Source of the DNA: Aneurinibacillus uraniidurans
GTDB taxonomy: Bacteria; Bacillota; Bacilli; Aneurinibacillales; Aneurinibacillaceae
Assembly: GCF_028471905.1 (NCBI RefSeq)
Contig: NZ_CP116902.1
Location: forward strand, 656,501-720,500
Direction of reading: 5' to 3'
DNA length: 64,000 nucleotides
Shown here: in pieces, positions 43,992 through 52,183 of the stretch
How the letters are laid out: each line of letters opens with the position of its first letter
Position numbering within the stretch: position 1 is the first letter of the stretch
The notes under the pieces: generated by a model
Database searches by the model: none
Told to the model about the DNA's origin: nothing
Seen by the model: the letters and a program-made list of their open reading frames with translations, nothing else
Position numbers and translations under genes: made by a program

Positions 43992-45325
43992 TACACATTC
44001 TCCTTTTCTTGGCGCGATAAATTGAACGCGACTGAAATAAGGGCGAGTGTGATCCAGAACATAAAGTCAACCCGATACTGGTGCCATACGTCTTCGGTAA
44101 GTCCGGCAATCCCAATAGCCATAACCGCACCGATGCCTCCTTTGGCGACAAGGGAGACAAGACGATTTTTGCCGTTGTTGACGAATAGGCTAACAACCGC
44201 TGTTCGGAAGCTCTGGTAGAACATATAGAGCAGCAACAGAATGGTCATAATACCACCGGTGACAAAGTTCATGATGTAGATGTTGTGGAAGTGATTTGCT
44301 TTTACACCTGGCATCATATAATCACTGTATACTTTTTTAAATGTCGTAAGATCAGAACCAATGCCGGTTACCCAAAATTCGCGAATCATCGGCGGTGCCG
44401 CCTTCCAAATTTGGAAGCGGAACGCACTTGAGGAATCTGTTTTCGGTTCAAAAATAGTCAAAATCCGGTGCGTGATCACATCTGGAGCGAAGTTGAGACC
44501 GATTACGGCCGCGATGAGACCGACTACGAGCAAGCGGCGGCTAATCATCGTGGCCAAAACTCCTACTCCGACAAACAACGCCAGCCAGCCGCCGCGTGAG
44601 AATGTCAGAATAACAGCTACACCGATAATAGCAGCGAGAATCGTCAGTAGAATTCGATTCGTCCACGAGCGTGTATAGAAAATAAGCGCAAAGTTGAATG
44701 GCAGTACCATAATCAAATACTGTACAAACAAATTCGGGTTCTCAAATGTCGCAAACACACGCGTTTTTACATCTGGGTTCTGGCTTACGTCTACCCAAGC
44801 TGCCGTTGTAAAGTCGAGTGTGAAATACTGGTACACACCGTAAATCGAAACAAGCGCTGCTGAGATAAACAACGAAATGAGAAACTTGTATAATACATCC
44901 CGGCTGTTGATTTTGGCGACGAGAAGTAAATATAGCAAGAAGCTCACAAAAAAGTACAACAGGAATTGCTGCATACTTTCGACAACATGGACGGAAGTAA
45001 GTGCAGTTACGAGCAGAGCAGCCCAGAATAGAAAAACAGCTAGATTCAGATGGTTTTTCAGATTGGACTTCATCCGCTCGTAATCTTGCGGTGTTACAAA
45101 CATAACAAGAATAAACAACAGAATCAAAGCGAGCAGCGGGCGGTACGTCAGGATAGGCAGCGCCATGGCCAACAAGTACAGGCCGTATTCCGACCGATAC
45201 ATCGTAATGCCAAGAAACGCACCCATCAAAACGAATTCGCCGATCAGCCCGACTTTATACTGCGCGACGCCTATCACAATAAGGGCGATAGCGGTCAGCA
45301 GTGCCATAAGGCGAGTTTTCGTCAT
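43991..45325 (-). CDS. O-antigen ligase/Wzy-like membrane protein
   Basis: 444 aa with about 11-12 hydrophobic helices and a large extracytoplasmic loop between the later helices (residues about 325-385) containing WVTGIGSDLTTFKKVY and HFHNIY. This is the Wzy_C/WaaL layout. In Gram-positives such proteins polymerise or ligate surface polysaccharide repeat units. Substrate unknown. It lies 20 bp after the small membrane protein gene and overlaps the next glycosyltransferase. Confidence 0.85.
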   Translation of the reverse strand: MTKTRLMALLTAIALIVIGVAQYKVGLIGEFVLMGAFLGITMYRSEYGLYLLAMALPILTYRPLLALILLFILVMFVTPQDYERMKSNLKNHLNLAVFLFWAALLVTALTSVHVVESMQQFLLYFFVSFLLYLLLVAKINSRDVLYKFLISLFISAALVSIYGVYQYFTLDFTTAAWVDVSQNPDVKTRVFATFENPNLFVQYLIMVLPFNFALIFYTRSWTNRILLTILAAIIGVAVILTFSRGGWLALFVGVGVLATMISRRLLVVGLIAAVIGLNFAPDVITHRILTIFEPKTDSSSAFRFQIWKAAPPMIREFWVTGIGSDLTTFKKVYSDYMMPGVKANHFHNIYIMNFVTGGIMTILLLLYMFYQSFRTAVVSLFVNNGKNRLVSLVAKGGIGAVMAIGIAGLTEDVWHQYRVDFMFWITLALISVAFNLSRQEKENV

Positions 45326-45345
45326 AACTATCGTACTCCCGATCG

Positions 45346-45690
45346 TTACTTATTTGGGTCAAACAGATGGGCCGCAAGACGTCCTGGAATGCTTGTACGA
45401 AGCATCGTCCAGATTCGTTCGGGTCCGAATGCAATCAGAAGGATGGCCACAGCCACATCAAGGGCTACAATGAGCACCAGCTTCTGAATAAATAGCAGTA
45501 TATACACATGCAGAAAAACCATGATAAACAGTGTCCATAAGGCGTATTGCCATGTTCGGGCATCCCATCTTGCTTTAAGACGGGAGAGAAGCGAGCGTTG
45601 TCCAACTCGCTCTGCCACCACCCGGAGCAAGTCAACCATTCCATCTACTGCTCGCGTCGTCATCCAGGTATAAAAAGATGGCTTTCTCAT
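45346..45690 (-). CDS. Small membrane protein, unrecognised
   Basis: 114 aa with basic termini and two adjoining hydrophobic helices (about residues 49-69 and 70-90: LWTLFIMVFLHVYILLFIQK, LVLIVALDVAVAILLIAFG). I do not recognise the family. The ATG overlaps the DUF4330 stop by 4 bp (ATGA), so it is translated with the polysaccharide operon. A role as a membrane partner of the O-antigen-ligase-like protein is possible from position only. Confidence 0.75.
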   Translation of the reverse strand: MRKPSFYTWMTTRAVDGMVDLLRVVAERVGQRSLLSRLKARWDARTWQYALWTLFIMVFLHVYILLFIQKLVLIVALDVAVAILLIAFGPERIWTMLRTSIPGRLAAHLFDPNK

Positions 45691-46169
45691 TGAGATCCCC
45701 CCTGTTTTTCTACGTCAAGAATACGAGAGGCGAATGTGGCACGTTCCGTATGAGCAGGCATGTACTGATTGGAATAGAAGAACGTATCATCAATAATCGG
45801 TGCCCCCTTAAGCGAAAGGAAGCCCGACGAACGGACAGTCACATACACATCTTCTTGCTCGGGAAATTCGCGTAGATAGTAGTGGCCTTTCGCATCAGCC
45901 GTATAGATTTTGGCCGGTTTTGCTTCTACGGAGACGACAGTACCAAATGGATCGAGTGCACCTTTTTGATAGATTTTATCCCCGACCCGAATCGACTTGT
46001 GGAAATTCGGCAGTTGTGCCTCGATAACCATTTTGACCGTCAGATTTTCAGGCGGCATAACAAGCTTGCCTGCCATTCCCGCTTTCAGAATGATAATGAT
46101 ACCTGCAAGCACGAGAAGCACGGTAATGAACGCGTCTTTCGCCGTGAAGGAGAAAGCGCGGCCACTCAT
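45687..46169 (-). CDS. DUF4330 protein, second copy
   Basis: 160 aa with an N-terminal hydrophobic helix (about residues 11-33) and an outside beta-rich domain (VKMVIEAQLPNFHKSIRVGDKIYQKG). DUF4330 proteins accompany polysaccharide export genes in Firmicutes and have no assigned function. It overlaps the first DUF4330 gene by 4 bp and its sequence is diverged from it, so the pair is an old duplication or a heteromeric pair. Confidence 0.8.
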   Translation of the reverse strand: MSGRAFSFTAKDAFITVLLVLAGIIIILKAGMAGKLVMPPENLTVKMVIEAQLPNFHKSIRVGDKIYQKGALDPFGTVVSVEAKPAKIYTADAKGHYYLREFPEQEDVYVTVRSSGFLSLKGAPIIDDTFFYSNQYMPAHTERATFASRILDVEKQGGSQ

Positions 46170-46672
46170 TTTGTATCACCCAGATTCACGTCAGAAATGA
46201 GCGTTTCAATCATATATTTTGGGCCTTTGACGGATACTTTATTGCCAGCAAGCAGTGGAGTTTGTCCTTCGCCTTGTGCTTGTCCACCTTGAACAACGGC
46301 GTTTGTCTGGACAGTGATGTAGACGGATAACTTCTCAGGTACGTCACTCATGACCATACGACCGTCTGCTGTTGGCACAGCAGTTTTGCCAGGCGCTACT
46401 TTGACAGCGACAACTTTACCGATCGGCACATTTTTATCCTTGTCACGGATAATGTCTCCGACCTTAATCTGATTCACAACAAATGGATGCTCTGCACTAT
46501 TGTACAGCGTATACGTTACTTGCTTTTTAGTTACCGGACCGACTGCAATCTCATCACCGTGCGTAAATTTAACAGCTGCAAACGCGGCCGCGCCAAGCAG
46601 CAGGATAATGAGAAACAGGTCAAGAATGTTAATCCAGCCGAAAAACTTTCCTTTTTCATCAATGACTTTCAT
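46166..46672 (-). CDS. DUF4330 protein, first copy
   Basis: 168 aa. The N-terminus MKVIDEKGKFFGWINILDLF is the family signature, followed by one membrane helix (about residues 17-38) and an extracytoplasmic beta domain (VTYTLYNSAEHPFVVNQIKVGDIIRDKDK). It is the first gene of the polysaccharide operon running down to 42933, with TAGGAGG upstream of ATG 46672. Likely anchors or assists the polymerase or export machinery; this is inference from neighbours. Confidence 0.85.
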   Translation of the reverse strand: MKVIDEKGKFFGWINILDLFLIILLLGAAAFAAVKFTHGDEIAVGPVTKKQVTYTLYNSAEHPFVVNQIKVGDIIRDKDKNVPIGKVVAVKVAPGKTAVPTADGRMVMSDVPEKLSVYITVQTNAVVQGGQAQGEGQTPLLAGNKVSVKGPKYMIETLISDVNLGDTK

Positions 46673-46760
46673 GGAATATCCTCCTATTTTTGTTCCGAAA
46701 AATCATCCGGCGTTAGCCTTCACTAGAATAGCATACCGGAAAGATACGTACAACGAAGAA

Positions 46761-46783
46761 AACCCGCCATGCATAAGCGGGTT
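46761..46783 (-). terminator. Terminator of glycosyltransferase at 46784
   Basis: On the minus strand AACCCGC pairs with GCGGGTT directly after the stop codon, followed by TTC-rich sequence. Confidence 0.75.
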
Positions 46784-47902
46784 TTACTTGCTGCGTACAA
46801 GTTTATAATACAGTTCTTTTGTGCGAAGCGCCATATGAGTAAGGGTATATTCTTTCTTCACCGTCTCATACCCGGCTTCCGCAATTTTTTGGCGTAGTCC
46901 ATCATCTTCTTTTAGAATCAGGATGTTTTGCCGAATCTCGTCTGGATTGTGTGGCGAGATGACCAACCCGTTGTGATAATCAACAAGGAAGTCGGCGATT
47001 CCTCCGACCATCGTAGCTACAACCGGACGTTTGGCTGCCATCGCTTCTAGCAATGACAGGCCGAGGCCTTCCGAATACGAAGGGCTGACAAATACATCAA
47101 TCGCATGCAAGCAACGCGCAACGTCTTTGCGGAAACCGACAAAATGAACGCGATCACTTACCCCGGCTTCTCGTGCGGCGTAGGCAAGGGCTTCTTTCTC
47201 TGGACCGTCTCCAATGATGAGCCAGTGAATATCCGCTTGTTCATCTGCGAGTGGAATGAATGCTTGCATAAGGTCGTTCAAACCTTTGACTGGTACAAGC
47301 CGGGATACGGTGCCGATCACAAATGCGCCCGCTGGGATGCCAAGTTCAGCTTGAATGCTTCGAACATCCTGGTCAGCAGCGAACGATTCAATCGGAATCC
47401 CATGATGAATGAGGGTAATATCACAAGGCTTCACCCCATCTGCTTCCAGAGACTGGCGAATAGAATTCGAAATTGCGATATAATGATTGTTCCATTTACG
47501 AGTCCATAGTTCCATGCGTGACGCAAGGAAATAGGCCAGCGGATTCGGATAATCATAGCGCAATACGCTGTGAATGGTTGTGATAATTGGAGTATTCGGA
47601 ACGTGACGTATCGCCAGTCGGCAGAAGAAGTTCGCTTTTACACCGTGTGAATGAACAAGATCTGGCTTCTCTGTTTCCAGGACATGAGCCAGCCCTTTTA
47701 TCAGCCGGAAATCAAATCGGCCGTACGTATCGAGTACAATTACACGGATATTACGCTTACGCAGCTCGTCCGCAAACGTAGAATTATAGAAGCAGACAAC
47801 GACAGGCTCGACAGCATGGCGAGATAAAATCTCCAGCAGTTCAAGAATGTGCTGCTCTGCGCCTCCGAATTCTCCGCCGCCAATCGCGTGCAGTATTTTC
47901 AT
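46784..47902 (-). CDS. Glycosyltransferase family 4
   Basis: 372-aa GT4 enzyme. It begins MKILHAIGGGEFGGAEQHIL and carries FGGAEQH near the N-terminus and the donor site FVSPSYSEGLGLSLLEAMAAKRPVVAT (about residues 270-296), with both glutamates of the E-x7-E motif. The start is ATG 47902, 8 nt after AAAGGA; ATG 47911 is an alternative. It is divergent from murJ across a 164-bp gap and probably acts in the same surface glycan pathway as the surrounding genes. Confidence 0.9.
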   Translation of the reverse strand: MKILHAIGGGEFGGAEQHILELLEILSRHAVEPVVVCFYNSTFADELRKRNIRVIVLDTYGRFDFRLIKGLAHVLETEKPDLVHSHGVKANFFCRLAIRHVPNTPIITTIHSVLRYDYPNPLAYFLASRMELWTRKWNNHYIAISNSIRQSLEADGVKPCDITLIHHGIPIESFAADQDVRSIQAELGIPAGAFVIGTVSRLVPVKGLNDLMQAFIPLADEQADIHWLIIGDGPEKEALAYAAREAGVSDRVHFVGFRKDVARCLHAIDVFVSPSYSEGLGLSLLEAMAAKRPVVATMVGGIADFLVDYHNGLVISPHNPDEIRQNILILKEDDGLRQKIAEAGYETVKKEYTLTHMALRTKELYYKLVRSK

Positions 47903-48066
47903 TTTGGACATCCTTTGTTCACTTCCTGACCCTAGGGCAACTAAATCGTAACAATTATATCGCAATACGGGCCACATGTTCAACGTTGGTTATTCCGTTA
48001 CAAGCAGAAATACGCTATACTTTCTAAGGTATTAGTCTGACTGACACGGTAAGGAGATTGAAATAC

Positions 48067-49659
48067 ATGGCTCAAACAGTCGTACGTTCCGCGATGATTA
48101 TTATTGCGGTGACGCTTCTCGGACGGGTTGTCGGCCTGTTTCGTGAGATATTACTTGCGGACCAGTTCGGAGCGGATTGGGTGACAGATGCGTATGGCTT
48201 AGCCTATACAATCCCAAGTACGATTTTTTTATTCGTTCCAGGGGCGCTGAATGCTATTTTTGTTCCTTCATTAAAAGCCATGATGGTGCGAGGGGAGGAA
48301 GCAGAAGCACGGGCGCTGTTTCGTAAGATGCTGACTGTTACGACAGTCATCTATTTTATTATTATGATTGCAGGCCTTATGTTTTCACGCCAGATTATTG
48401 AGGCGCTGACCTTCATGCAGCATGCATCGTCAGCGATCGAACCTGGGCAGCGTGCGAAGCAGATCGAGCTGGCTGTAAAGCTATTGCAGCTTATGTGGCC
48501 GTCTGCGGTCTTTATTGCGTTGCTTGGCGTATTTCAGGCGACGCTAAATGCACATCAGCAGTTTTTTATTCCGAATGTGAGTACGGTTGTGAACTCACTT
48601 GTCATATGTGCTGCGTATCCGCTGCTTGTGCCAGCGTACGGAATTAGCGGGGTAGCAATCGGGACATCGCTTGGTTTTTTGTTTGCGGCACTTTCGATGA
48701 TTCCATCGCTTCGCAAACAGAACTATTCTTTAGTACCAGACTGGCGGTTTAATACGGATGAGATGAAGAAAATAGGAGAGCGTTTCATTCCGATTATGTT
48801 TGGTTCGCTCATTACGCAGGTATATAGCTTCATTCAACCGGTGCTGTCAGCCGGGCTTGGAGAAGGGACTGTGGCCGCACTCCGGTTCGCTAATAATATT
48901 TACCAGCTCCCAATGGGGATTTTTGTTGCGGCGTTTACGCTGCCGATTTATCCGTATCTTGTCGAGTATTACACGAAAGGCGAGATCGGGCGGATGAAGC
49001 AGTCCGTTTCGGAAGGGATGCAGTATTTGTTTATTTTGATGCTGCCAGTGATTACCGCAATGGTAGTCATTCCGGATCGGCTTGTTTCGCTTTTGTACTA
49101 CCGGGGCGGAAGTGGAGAGTTTACGGGCGAGGCTATCCATCTGACAGCGGTCGCATTGCTATATATGAGCCTTGGACTATTCTTTCTGGCAGCCCGTGAC
49201 TTGCTGACGCGTGCATGCTATGCCATGGAGAATACAAAAGTAACGGTAATTGCAGCAATGGTAGGTATTGTGGTTAATATTGTATCAAGCTTACTGTTTA
49301 TTCCATATATTGGACATGGAGGGGTGGCGCTCGGAACATCTGTGGGCTCGCTTGCTAATATGCTTCTCCTCGCGCTATTTTTACGACGTACGATCGGCCC
49401 GTTTATGTTGCGATCCTTCTGGCTTACGGCTTTGAAGACATTGATTGCTTCTGCGATAATGGGGACGGTTTTGTATACCGCGACAGCATTCGTTACGATT
49501 CCGGGCGTTATGCTCGAGAAGTTGTATATTATAATCCTGATTGGGATTGGAGCGGGTCTTTTTTTCGTGGTGCTTATTGTATTGCGTGAACCGCTTGCCC
49601 TGCAGATTATCGAGCGTTTTGCCGGAAAACTACTGAAAAGAAGAAGGGGTACAAAATGA
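48067..49659 (+). CDS. murJ: MurJ/MviN-type lipid flippase
   Basis: 530-aa polytopic membrane protein with about 14 helices, MOP-superfamily. It flips lipid II or an analogous undecaprenyl-linked glycan across the membrane. MurJ-like segments include AMIIIAVTLLGRVVGLFREILLA (split; about residues 10-32) and the FVPGALNAIFVPSL loop. The start is ATG 48067, 10 nt after AAGGAG; an in-frame TTG at 48058 is less likely. It overlaps the epimerase gene by 4 bp. Its place in the glycan island leaves open whether it serves lipid II or a secondary polymer. Confidence 0.92.
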   Translation: MAQTVVRSAMIIIAVTLLGRVVGLFREILLADQFGADWVTDAYGLAYTIPSTIFLFVPGALNAIFVPSLKAMMVRGEEAEARALFRKMLTVTTVIYFIIMIAGLMFSRQIIEALTFMQHASSAIEPGQRAKQIELAVKLLQLMWPSAVFIALLGVFQATLNAHQQFFIPNVSTVVNSLVICAAYPLLVPAYGISGVAIGTSLGFLFAALSMIPSLRKQNYSLVPDWRFNTDEMKKIGERFIPIMFGSLITQVYSFIQPVLSAGLGEGTVAALRFANNIYQLPMGIFVAAFTLPIYPYLVEYYTKGEIGRMKQSVSEGMQYLFILMLPVITAMVVIPDRLVSLLYYRGGSGEFTGEAIHLTAVALLYMSLGLFFLAARDLLTRACYAMENTKVTVIAAMVGIVVNIVSSLLFIPYIGHGGVALGTSVGSLANMLLLALFLRRTIGPFMLRSFWLTALKTLIASAIMGTVLYTATAFVTIPGVMLEKLYIIILIGIGAGLFFVVLIVLREPLALQIIERFAGKLLKRRRGTK

Positions 49660-50576
49660 TGAAAGTATTAGTGACAGGTGGGGCAGGCTTCATCGGCTCG
49701 CACATTGTGGAACAATGTCTGGAAGCTGGATATGAAGTATGTGTACTAGATGATCTTTCTACAGGAAAAGCTGAACAGGTAGATGCACGTGCTATCTTGT
49801 ATCGGACAACTCTTACATCACCCGATGTGCTTTCCATCGTAGAGAAAGAAAAGCCGGACTATATTATTCATCACGCAGCCCAGAGTTCTGTTCCCGTTTC
49901 GCTGAAAGACCCGGTTGGTGATGCAATGTCGAATGTGGTAGGAACGGTGAATTTGCTGGAAGCAGCTCGCCTGCATGGGGTTAAAAAGGTTGTGTATGCA
50001 TCATCCGCTGCAGCATATGGAGAACCGCAGTACATGCCGCTTGATGAGGATCATCCAAAACAGCCGCTGTCACCGTACGGCGTAACGAAGTTCGTACCGG
50101 AGTTTTATCTGCACACTTATCATCATTTGTACGGTCTGAATTATACGGCCTTCCGGTATGCCAATGTATATGGCGAGCGTCAGGACCCGAAAGGCGAAGG
50201 TGGCGTCGTATCAATCTTTGTAGACCATGCGATTGCCGGAGAAGGGCTTGTTATATTCGGGGATGGTGAGCAGACGCGGGATTTTGTGTATGTGGGTGAT
50301 GTAGCGCGGGCGAATGTTATGGCGCTTACAGCAGCCGATAATGAGATTATGAATATTAGTACAGGCACAAAAACGAGCGTGAACGAACTCGTCACGCTCC
50401 TTGAAGAATTGATGGGAAGCCCGCTTAACGTACGCCACGATGCGCCGCGTGAGGGCGATATTTTACACAGTTATCTCGATCATGCGAAAGCTACTGAAGT
50501 GCTGGGGTGGACACCGGCGTATTCACTGCGTCAGGGATTGGAAAAGACACTACGCTTTTATCGAACTGAATCGTAA
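49656..50576 (+). CDS. NAD-dependent nucleotide-sugar epimerase (GalE/SDR family)
   Basis: 306-aa extended short-chain dehydrogenase. The NAD motif GGAGFIGSH is at the N-terminus, the catalytic SSAAAYG region and YGVTK (Tyr, Lys) at about residues 122-150, and FRYANVYGERQDP follows. UDP-glucose/UDP-GlcNAc 4-epimerases have this layout; the substrate cannot be set from sequence. It is coupled to murJ (ATGA overlap). Its last 86 bp lie antisense to a small minus-strand ORF. Confidence 0.92.
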   Translation: MMKVLVTGGAGFIGSHIVEQCLEAGYEVCVLDDLSTGKAEQVDARAILYRTTLTSPDVLSIVEKEKPDYIIHHAAQSSVPVSLKDPVGDAMSNVVGTVNLLEAARLHGVKKVVYASSAAAYGEPQYMPLDEDHPKQPLSPYGVTKFVPEFYLHTYHHLYGLNYTAFRYANVYGERQDPKGEGGVVSIFVDHAIAGEGLVIFGDGEQTRDFVYVGDVARANVMALTAADNEIMNISTGTKTSVNELVTLLEELMGSPLNVRHDAPREGDILHSYLDHAKATEVLGWTPAYSLRQGLEKTLRFYRTES

Positions 50577-50802
50577 AATCAGTTAGAAGATCAAGCGCCC
50601 AGCTATACAATTCGTCATGGGTGTCTCCCATAAAGCTTGCAAATGTATGCTCATACGGTGAGTGCTGATCATAGGAGATAAAAGAAACGATCCAAAAGCG
50701 GCTTTGTGGTACGATTTCGAAACGGATACTAGCACCGGCACGTTTTTTCCAGGAGAACAAGTCGAACAAAATTTGCACATTAGCCTGTCCATACTTTTTC
50801 AT
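50491..50802 (-). CDS. Small hypothetical protein, unrecognised
   Basis: 103 aa (MKKYGQANVQILFDLFSWKKRAGASIRF...), soluble, aromatic-rich, with no family I recognise. It is plausible as a gene: normal composition and an unrelated reading frame to the epimerase except for an 86-bp antisense overlap. Its ATG sits directly after the U run of a terminator hairpin (50808-50842), and the only ribosome site, AAGGGGG, is inside that hairpin's 3' arm. The gene could therefore be translated only when the hairpin is open, or it may be a false ORF. Confidence 0.45.
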   Translation of the reverse strand: MKKYGQANVQILFDLFSWKKRAGASIRFEIVPQSRFWIVSFISYDQHSPYEHTFASFMGDTHDELYSWALDLLTDFTIQFDKSVVSFPIPDAVNTPVSTPALQ

Positions 50803-50807
50803 AAAAA

Positions 50808-50842
50808 AATTCCCCCTTTACGTCAGTCGTGAAGGGGGAATT
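50808..50842 (-). terminator. Terminator after csaB
   Basis: A perfect 11-bp stem (AAGGGGGAATT arm at 50832-50842 and AATTCCCCCTT arm at 50808-50818), followed on the minus strand by seven T. Confidence 0.88.
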
Positions 50843-50922
50843 CTTGTTTTAATATGCTGTCTCCTGCCCACCTGCCAAAACTAGTGGCAAGTAGGCAAAA
50901 GTAGTGGTAATTCGACAGGAAG

Positions 50923-52032
50923 CTACAGTTTTTTATGAATGTGAAGCAACTGACGGGCAAGCTCGCTGCTTTTCTCGGCTTCATGGATAAGATCTTTCAT
51001 GCCGGATTGAATACGGGCGCGCGTTCCGGGAAGATCGCGTAACAATGGCTCTACATTAGCCAGTAGATCGCGCCAGCGTAGATCTTTAATATGACCGGCA
51101 GATTCCATGTTGAGACGGCGCACGAAGCGATCCATTTTTGGATCATACGAGACTCCAGCAAACGGGATACTCATAACAGCCGCCAGAATAACAGAATGCA
51201 GGCGCATGCCAAGCACGAATTGAGATGCCCCAATAAAACTGAAAATTTGTTTGAAATTCATTTTTTCTTCAATCAGCACCGCTCCTGGCTCTTGCATAAG
51301 CTCCAAGATATCCCAGGAAGGACCAACGTCTGCTGGGTTTTGCATCGGAAGGAAAAATACATCCCAGCCTCGGCGGATCGCCTCATCGGCGAAGCGGGCG
51401 ATTTCTGTTTTATAAGCCTGTTCATTTTTCCATGCCCGCACCGAGATGGCCATAACAGGGCGGGTGGAGTGCGGTTTATATTTTTGGATGATCGTTTTTC
51501 CGAATGTCGTATCGACGTTCTGTGGATTAATTGTTACAGCCGGATCAGCTGTGACATGAATCGGAGCCTTTACGACACCAAATGATTTAAGATCTTCTCC
51601 TGACTGCTCGTCCCGTACCGTGATAACGTCAACCCGGTTCACAATAGAGCGGATCAGGCGCTTGCTGAGCGTACGGGTAATAGGCCCGATGCCTTGCGCA
51701 TAAAAAATGACCGGCTTGCCGAGTAGTTTGGCCATCATGACAATACCGAGATAGTAGATTACGCTCCGGGGGCTTGTCGCATCCTGAAGCAGACTGCCGC
51801 CTCCCATAACGAGCAGATCAGATTTTTTCAGTTGATGAATAATAGAATTCATCCGCCAGCGGTTAAAAGCAGGTATCCCAAATAGCGCTTGCGTTTCCGC
51901 AGGCGTATTAGAAAGTACGGCCAGTTCTGCGTCAGGCATATGTTTTTGTAGAGAGGTAATGATTCCATACAGCACGGTATCGTCCCCGGCGTTATCGAAT
52001 CCGTAATACCCTGAGATCAGTATTCTTGCCAT
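50923..52032 (-). CDS. csaB: Polysaccharide pyruvyl transferase CsaB
   Basis: 369-aa CsaB-type enzyme that adds a ketal-linked pyruvate from PEP to the beta-ManNAc of the secondary cell-wall polymer. This creates the anchor for SLH-domain S-layer proteins. The N-terminus (RILISGYYGFDNAGDDTVLYG) and GGGSLLQDATSPRS (about residues 76-89), with YAQGIGP, are the family landmarks. Together with the nucleotide-sugar genes it indicates a pyruvylated secondary polysaccharide and probably an S-layer. It is the last gene on this strand before the fadD promoter region. Confidence 0.93.
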   Translation of the reverse strand: MARILISGYYGFDNAGDDTVLYGIITSLQKHMPDAELAVLSNTPAETQALFGIPAFNRWRMNSIIHQLKKSDLLVMGGGSLLQDATSPRSVIYYLGIVMMAKLLGKPVIFYAQGIGPITRTLSKRLIRSIVNRVDVITVRDEQSGEDLKSFGVVKAPIHVTADPAVTINPQNVDTTFGKTIIQKYKPHSTRPVMAISVRAWKNEQAYKTEIARFADEAIRRGWDVFFLPMQNPADVGPSWDILELMQEPGAVLIEEKMNFKQIFSFIGASQFVLGMRLHSVILAAVMSIPFAGVSYDPKMDRFVRRLNMESAGHIKDLRWRDLLANVEPLLRDLPGTRARIQSGMKDLIHEAEKSSELARQLLHIHKKL

Positions 52033-52183
52033 GAAAGCGACCTTCTTTCAAACCGAACTAAACATGTACACTTTAGTATAACAGGTTGCCTCGGATAAGG
52101 AAAGTTGTGGGTTAGAAGTAGAACGAAAACAAGTACTGAATATACATAGAAGGGAACAAATCGAGATCAACGAGGTGAGTAAG

